This document shows positions 60,548-64,000 of a DNA stretch of 64,000 nucleotides, in pieces. Within the stretch, counting starts at the first letter, position 1. Every line of letters begins with the position of its first letter. The notes under the pieces are model-generated. The model had not been told where the DNA came from and ran no database searches. It saw only the letters and a program-made list of their open reading frames with translations. Origin of the DNA: Hydrocarboniclastica marina (lineage in GTDB: Bacteria; Pseudomonadota; Gammaproteobacteria; Pseudomonadales; Oleiphilaceae); contig NZ_CP031093.1 in assembly GCF_004851605.1 (NCBI RefSeq), positions 1,364,001-1,428,000 of the forward strand. Direction: 5' to 3'. Position numbers and translations under genes: made by a program.

Positions 60548-61774
60548 ATGAATACAGAAATTATCCTAGGCGTTGTGATGTTCACGGTGATCGTGCTGTC
60601 ACTCGTCGCGATCATCCTGGCGGCCCGGTCCAGGCTTGTGAGCACGGGTGACGTTACGATTGAAGTCAATGACGACCCTGACCATTCAGTGACCACTTCA
60701 GCAGGTGGCAAGCTCCTGGGCACACTGGCCAATAACGGCATTTTCCTGTCGTCTGCGTGCGGCGGTGGCGGTACCTGCGCCCAGTGCAAATGCCGGGTGC
60801 TCGAAGGCGGCGGCGCAATGGTTCCGACCGAAAAGACACACTTCACGCCCCGCGAGGAAAGGGAAGGGTGGCGCCTCTCCTGCCAGGTCCCGGTTAAGCA
60901 GGACATGAAAGTGGAGGTTCCGGAAGAAGTCTTCGGCGTGAAAAAATGGGAGTGCACGGTCAAATCCAACGATAACGTTGCTACGTTCATCAAAGAACTG
61001 GTGCTGGAACTCCCGGAAGGGGAAGTTGTGGACTTCCGGGCAGGCGGCTATGTGCAGTTGGAGACCCCGCCCTACGAGCAGAACTTCAAGGACTTTGATA
61101 TCCACGAACGGTTCCGGGAAGACTGGGACAAACACGATCTCTGGCGCTTCAAGTCTGTCGTCAAAGAGCCGGTGATTCGTGCGTACTCAATGGCAAACTA
61201 TCCCGATGAACGTGGCGTACTGAAGTTCAATATCCGTATTGCGACACCGCCTCCGGGTACCGATCATCCGCCCGGACAGATGTCATCCTATGTTTTCGGC
61301 CTAAAGCCTGGCGATAAAATCACTGTCTATGGACCCTTTGGTGAGTTCTTTGCCAGAGATACAGACGCAGAGATGGTCTTTATCGGCGGTGGTGCCGGTA
61401 TGGCGCCAATGCGGGCTCACCTGTTCGATCAGCTTAAGCGGCTGAGCTCGAAGCGGAAGATCAGTTTCTGGTACGGCGCTCGTAGCCGCCGGGAAATGTT
61501 CTATGTCGAGGACTTTGATACCCTGGCCGAGGAAAACGACAACTTCGAATGGCACGTCGCTCTGTCAGATCCGTTAGAAGAAGATAACTGGACCGGCTAT
61601 ACCGGGTTCATACACAACGTGCTGTACGAGCACTACCTGCGGGATCACGACGCACCGGAAGACGTCGAATACTACATGTGTGGGCCGCCCATGATGAACG
61701 CGTCCTGTATCAAGATGCTGAAAGACCTCGGCGTTGAGGATGAAAACATCCTTCTGGACGACTTCGGCGGCTGA
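60548..61774 (+). CDS. nqrF: Na+-translocating NADH:quinone reductase subunit F
   Basis: NADH-oxidising subunit. It has an N-terminal membrane anchor (about 5-25), a 2Fe-2S ferredoxin domain with Cys71, Cys77, Cys80 and Cys112, an FAD domain with RAYSMANYP, and an NAD-binding domain with [14 protein letters not shown] and the YYMCGPPMM motif. Length (408) is normal. It ends the structural operon; nqrM follows after 161 bases that contain an 11-bp inverted repeat. Confidence 0.96.
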   Translation: MNTEIILGVVMFTVIVLSLVAIILAARSRLVSTGDVTIEVNDDPDHSVTTSAGGKLLGTLANNGIFLSSACGGGGTCAQCKCRVLEGGGAMVPTEKTHFTPREEREGWRLSCQVPVKQDMKVEVPEEVFGVKKWECTVKSNDNVATFIKELVLELPEGEVVDFRAGGYVQLETPPYEQNFKDFDIHERFREDWDKHDLWRFKSVVKEPVIRAYSMANYPDERGVLKFNIRIATPPPGTDHPPGQMSSYVFGLKPGDKITVYGPFGEFFARDTDAEMVFIGGGAGMAPMRAHLFDQLKRLSSKRKISFWYGARSRREMFYVEDFDTLAEENDNFEWHVALSDPLEEDNWTGYTGFIHNVLYEHYLRDHDAPEDVEYYMCGPPMMNASCIKMLKDLGVEDENILLDDFGG

Positions 61775-61790
61775 TCATCAGCCCAGTTCC

Positions 61791-61831
61791 TGGCTGTACA
61801 GTCTGGCCGATATGACAAGGCTGTACAGCCA
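61791..61831. other. 11-bp inverted repeat between nqrF and nqrM
   Basis: TGGCTGTACAG (61791-61801) and CTGTACAGCCA (61821-61831) are perfectly complementary with 19 bases between. No T-tract follows. It may act as a 3'-end or attenuating hairpin that lowers nqrM expression relative to nqrA-F, or be a protein-binding site. Confidence 0.55.
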
Positions 61832-61935
61832 AGGCCCCTCCTGGTTCTAGCAGACCTGGCAAGCCGCCGGTCGGCGCGACCTATGTTATGCTATCGCACG
61901 GACAAAGTGGATTTTCCCACCGCTGGAGGTGAGTT

Positions 61936-62160
61936 ATGGGTACATTCTTGCTCGCGCTGGGCCTTGTGCTCTGCCTAATGGCTGCAATGGCCGTTGGGGT
62001 TATATTTGGCCGCAAGCCGATCGCTGGAACGTGCGGGGGGCTGAACAATATGGGCAACAAGGGCGAGTGTGAGATCTGCGGCGGTAACCCCCAGAAATGT
62101 GAGGAGTCATCAGCCGACCTGGCCTATGACGCGTCTGCCCAAGGCAAAGAACGCCCCTAG
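61936..62160 (+). CDS. nqrM: Na+-NQR maturation factor NqrM (DUF539)
   Basis: A 74-residue protein needed for assembly of the NqrD/NqrE iron centre in Vibrio. One N-terminal membrane helix (about 4-24) is followed by a short Cys-rich domain: Cys33 in AGTCGGLNN, Cys45 and Cys48 in GECEICGG, and Cys55 in QKCEE. I recall Cys33 as the critical residue in the Vibrio protein. A GGAGG ribosome site precedes the ATG. Unlike many operons, no apbE lies between nqrF and nqrM. Confidence 0.92.
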   Translation: MGTFLLALGLVLCLMAAMAVGVIFGRKPIAGTCGGLNNMGNKGECEICGGNPQKCEESSADLAYDASAQGKERP

Positions 62161-62218
62161 ATCGCGCCAGATGGTGGGCCTTGTGCTTCAGTAGTTAATC
62201 AGCGGAGATTCAGGGTCT

Positions 62219-63613
62219 ATGGCAGAGCACCATTATGATGTAGTCGTTATCGGGGCTGGCCCTGCTGGCGAAGGCGCTGCCATGAACGCGACCAAAAACG
62301 GCTGCCGGGTCGCAACGATCGAAGACAAGCAGACCGTCGGAGGTAATTGCACGCACTGGGGTACCATACCCTCGAAAGCGCTGCGGCACTCCGTCAAGCA
62401 GATCATCACCTTTAACACCAACTCGATGTTCCGCGATATAGGCGAGCCGCGATGGTTTTCGTTTCCGCGCGTACTTCAGCATGCCGAAAAGGTGATGGCC
62501 AAACAGGTCAAGTTGCGCACGCAGTTCTATGCCCGAAACCGGGTTGACCTCTTCAATGGCTCTGCTTACTTCCTTGACAAAAATCGCATCGAAATTCGGG
62601 GCGGCACACGAGCCAACGAGGTGTTGCGGGCCAAAACGATCGTTGTGGCGACAGGCTCCCGGCCCTATCTCCCGCCAGACGTCAACTTCCGCCATCACCG
62701 TATTTACAACAGCGACACCATCCTCAAGCTGTCGCATACGCCGCGGACACTGATCATTTACGGTGCGGGCGTTATCGGCTCCGAGTACGCGTCCATTTTC
62801 GCCGGTTTGGGCGTTAAAGTGGATCTGATCAATCCAGGCAGCCGGCTTCTCACTTTTCTTGATGATGAAATTTCAGATGCGCTTAGCTATCACCTCAGGA
62901 ATAACGGCGTGCTGGTCCGGCACAATGAGCAGTACGAGTCAGTGGACGGGGATGACCATGGGGTGGTGGTCAGTCTGCAGTCGGGCAAGAAGCTCCGGGC
63001 TGATGCGTTTCTCTGGTGTAATGGACGAAGCGGCAATACTGAACGTCTCGGCCTGGAGAACGTCGGCCTGGAAGTGAACTCCAGGGGTCAGCTGCAGGTG
63101 GATGAGCACTACAAGACGGAAGTTCCGGATATTTATGCGGTGGGAGACGTTATCGGTTGGCCAAGTCTCGCCAGTGCGGCCTATGACCAGGGCCGCTCGG
63201 CTGCCTCTGACGTCAACGGTGACCAATACTTCAGGTATATAGCGGATGTTCCCACCGGTATCTATACCATTCCCGAAATCAGTTCTGTGGGAAAGACGGA
63301 GAAAGAGCTGACGGACGCAAAGGTGCCTTATGAAGTGGGGCAGGCTTTTTTCAAAGACCTTGCTCGCGCTCAGATCACCGGGGACGAGGTGGGGATGCTG
63401 AAAGTGTTATTTCACCGGGAAAGCCGTGAGATTCTCGGCATTCACTGCTTCGGGGACCAGGCAGCTGAAATTGTTCATATCGGCCAGGCCATTATGAACC
63501 AGGGCGGCGAAGCCAATACCTTGAACTACTTCATAAACACCACTTTCAACTACCCAACCATGGCCGAAGCTTACCGCGTGGCAGCGCTCAATGGACTAAA
63601 CCGAATCTTCTAG
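62219..63613 (+). CDS. sthA: Soluble pyridine nucleotide transhydrogenase
   Basis: Flavoprotein of the disulfide reductase fold that moves hydride between NADPH and NAD+, usually to relieve excess NADPH. FAD motif [13 protein letters not shown] (N-terminus), NAD(P) motif [23 protein letters not shown]-Asp motif [14 protein letters not shown] and a C-terminal dimer interface are present. In [17 protein letters not shown], Cys44 is kept but Thr49 replaces the second redox Cys, as in SthA and unlike lipoamide dehydrogenase. Length (464) is normal. It is convergent with the GDPD gene. Confidence 0.95.
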   Translation: MAEHHYDVVVIGAGPAGEGAAMNATKNGCRVATIEDKQTVGGNCTHWGTIPSKALRHSVKQIITFNTNSMFRDIGEPRWFSFPRVLQHAEKVMAKQVKLRTQFYARNRVDLFNGSAYFLDKNRIEIRGGTRANEVLRAKTIVVATGSRPYLPPDVNFRHHRIYNSDTILKLSHTPRTLIIYGAGVIGSEYASIFAGLGVKVDLINPGSRLLTFLDDEISDALSYHLRNNGVLVRHNEQYESVDGDDHGVVVSLQSGKKLRADAFLWCNGRSGNTERLGLENVGLEVNSRGQLQVDEHYKTEVPDIYAVGDVIGWPSLASAAYDQGRSAASDVNGDQYFRYIADVPTGIYTIPEISSVGKTEKELTDAKVPYEVGQAFFKDLARAQITGDEVGMLKVLFHRESREILGIHCFGDQAAEIVHIGQAIMNQGGEANTLNYFINTTFNYPTMAEAYRVAALNGLNRIF

Positions 63614-63717
63614 CGTCGACGCCTGATCCTGGCGCCATGCGCCTGGGTCACTCCCAGCGTAGCAGGTAACTCCAGTCGGGTGAGGTGAGCCAAGGTGAGA
63701 GGGCACATCGCCGGGCG

Positions 63718-64000
63718 CTAGTGCTGCTCTGCTCCTGTCAGCGTCAAGGGCCCGATCTGGGTCCTGCTTTCGAAGTAGGTACGGGTGCTTGTCGGGTAGT
63801 CCGTAATGATGCTATCGACTCCCTGAGCCTCCAGCTCCAGCATGTCGTGAATACGATTAACCGTCCAGGCTGAGACATGTAAGCCCTGGTTATGAGCTGC
63901 CAGTACCGTTTCAGCTTTGCAGAGGGTCCAGCGCAGGCATAGGTAATCGCATCCGAGCGACGTCGCGGTTTTGACAGGGTTGGGGTAGCGCCTCTCGGCA
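63718..64000 (-). CDS. Glycerophosphodiester phosphodiesterase, C-terminal part
   Basis: The gene enters from the right edge on the minus strand; only about 94 C-terminal residues are in the window, ending at the stop 63718-63720. The visible segment GLHVSAWTVNRIHDMLELEA, followed by QGVDSIITDYP, is the GDPD C-terminal motif (V-x-WTVN and G-V-D-x-IITDYP). The family hydrolyses glycerophosphodiesters to glycerol-3-P and an alcohol. I remember a GDPD gene next to sthA in P. aeruginosa. Whether it is exported cannot be judged. Confidence 0.85.
   Translation of the reverse strand, partial: AERRYPNPVKTATSLGCDYLCLRWTLCKAETVLAAHNQGLHVSAWTVNRIHDMLELEAQGVDSIITDYPTSTRTYFESRTQIGPLTLTGAEQH

Noticed and set aside
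61791-61831. LexA (SOS) box in the CTGTACAG repeats
   Set aside because: Spacing does not fit CTGT-N8-ACAG; each arm is an 8-base palindrome within a longer hairpin.

Overview
The window is chromosomal DNA of a gammaproteobacterium, most likely a Marinobacter-like marine organism. The evidence is the 16S rRNA sequence, a complete Na+-translocating NADH:quinone reductase operon, a PsrA-type fatty-acid-responsive regulator, and gene order that I remember as shared with Pseudomonas (ubiG-mupP-yciK; psrA-nagZ-mtnP; mfd-gap-nqr-sthA). I see no phage, insertion sequence, plasmid gene or CRISPR array.

Layout. 1-2.5 kb: end of a flagellar cluster (fliD, fliS). 2.6-7.5 kb: an HDAC-family deacetylase, a large acyl-CoA ligase/GNAT fusion and rdgC. 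7.7-12.7 kb: a mostly co-directional minus-strand run of small housekeeping genes (DUF2788, yaaA, a glutaredoxin-like gene, yciK, mupP, ubiG, mtaD), then divergent mtnA. 14-24 kb (minus): an XRE regulator, the tail-specific protease prc, a fatty-acid oxidation pair (fadJ-like and thiolase) and a DUF349 protein. 24-34.5 kb: recX, mltF, purL, a YqfO-like protein, two NUDIX hydrolases, a gamma-carbonic anhydrase, a DUF1289 protein and purT. 34.5-40.8 kb: a complete rRNA operon with tandem promoters, boxA sites, RNase III stems, 16S, tRNA-Ile(GAT), tRNA-Ala(TGC), 23S, 5S and a strong terminator. 41-45 kb: rsmC, a flavin reductase, a small unknown gene, msrA and riboflavin synthase. 45-50 kb: an unknown membrane protein, psrA, an L,D-transpeptidase, nagZ, mtnP and csiV. 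50-64 kb: mfd, a long-form gap, nqrABCDEF, nqrM, sthA and the 3' end of a glycerophosphodiester phosphodiesterase gene.

How the genes work together. MtaD, MtnP and MtnA, at two loci, form the deaminating route of methylthioadenosine salvage (MTA to methylthioinosine to methylthioribose-1-P to methylthioribulose-1-P). NagZ, MupP, MltF and the L,D-transpeptidase serve peptidoglycan turnover. PurL and PurT are two steps of purine synthesis. NqrA-F, NqrM and SthA handle NADH oxidation, sodium export and NAD(P)H balance.

No exotic multi-gene system is evident. The less ordinary signals are non-coding: (1) a structured repeat present three times in the 16S-23S spacer, whose arms differ in sequence between copies but still pair; (2) a rearranged 3' half-copy of tRNA-Ala in the same spacer; (3) short tandem repeats that begin on or around the stop codons of mtnA, prc, the fadJ-like gene and msrA; (4) two overlapping PsrA-type operators on the psrA promoter.
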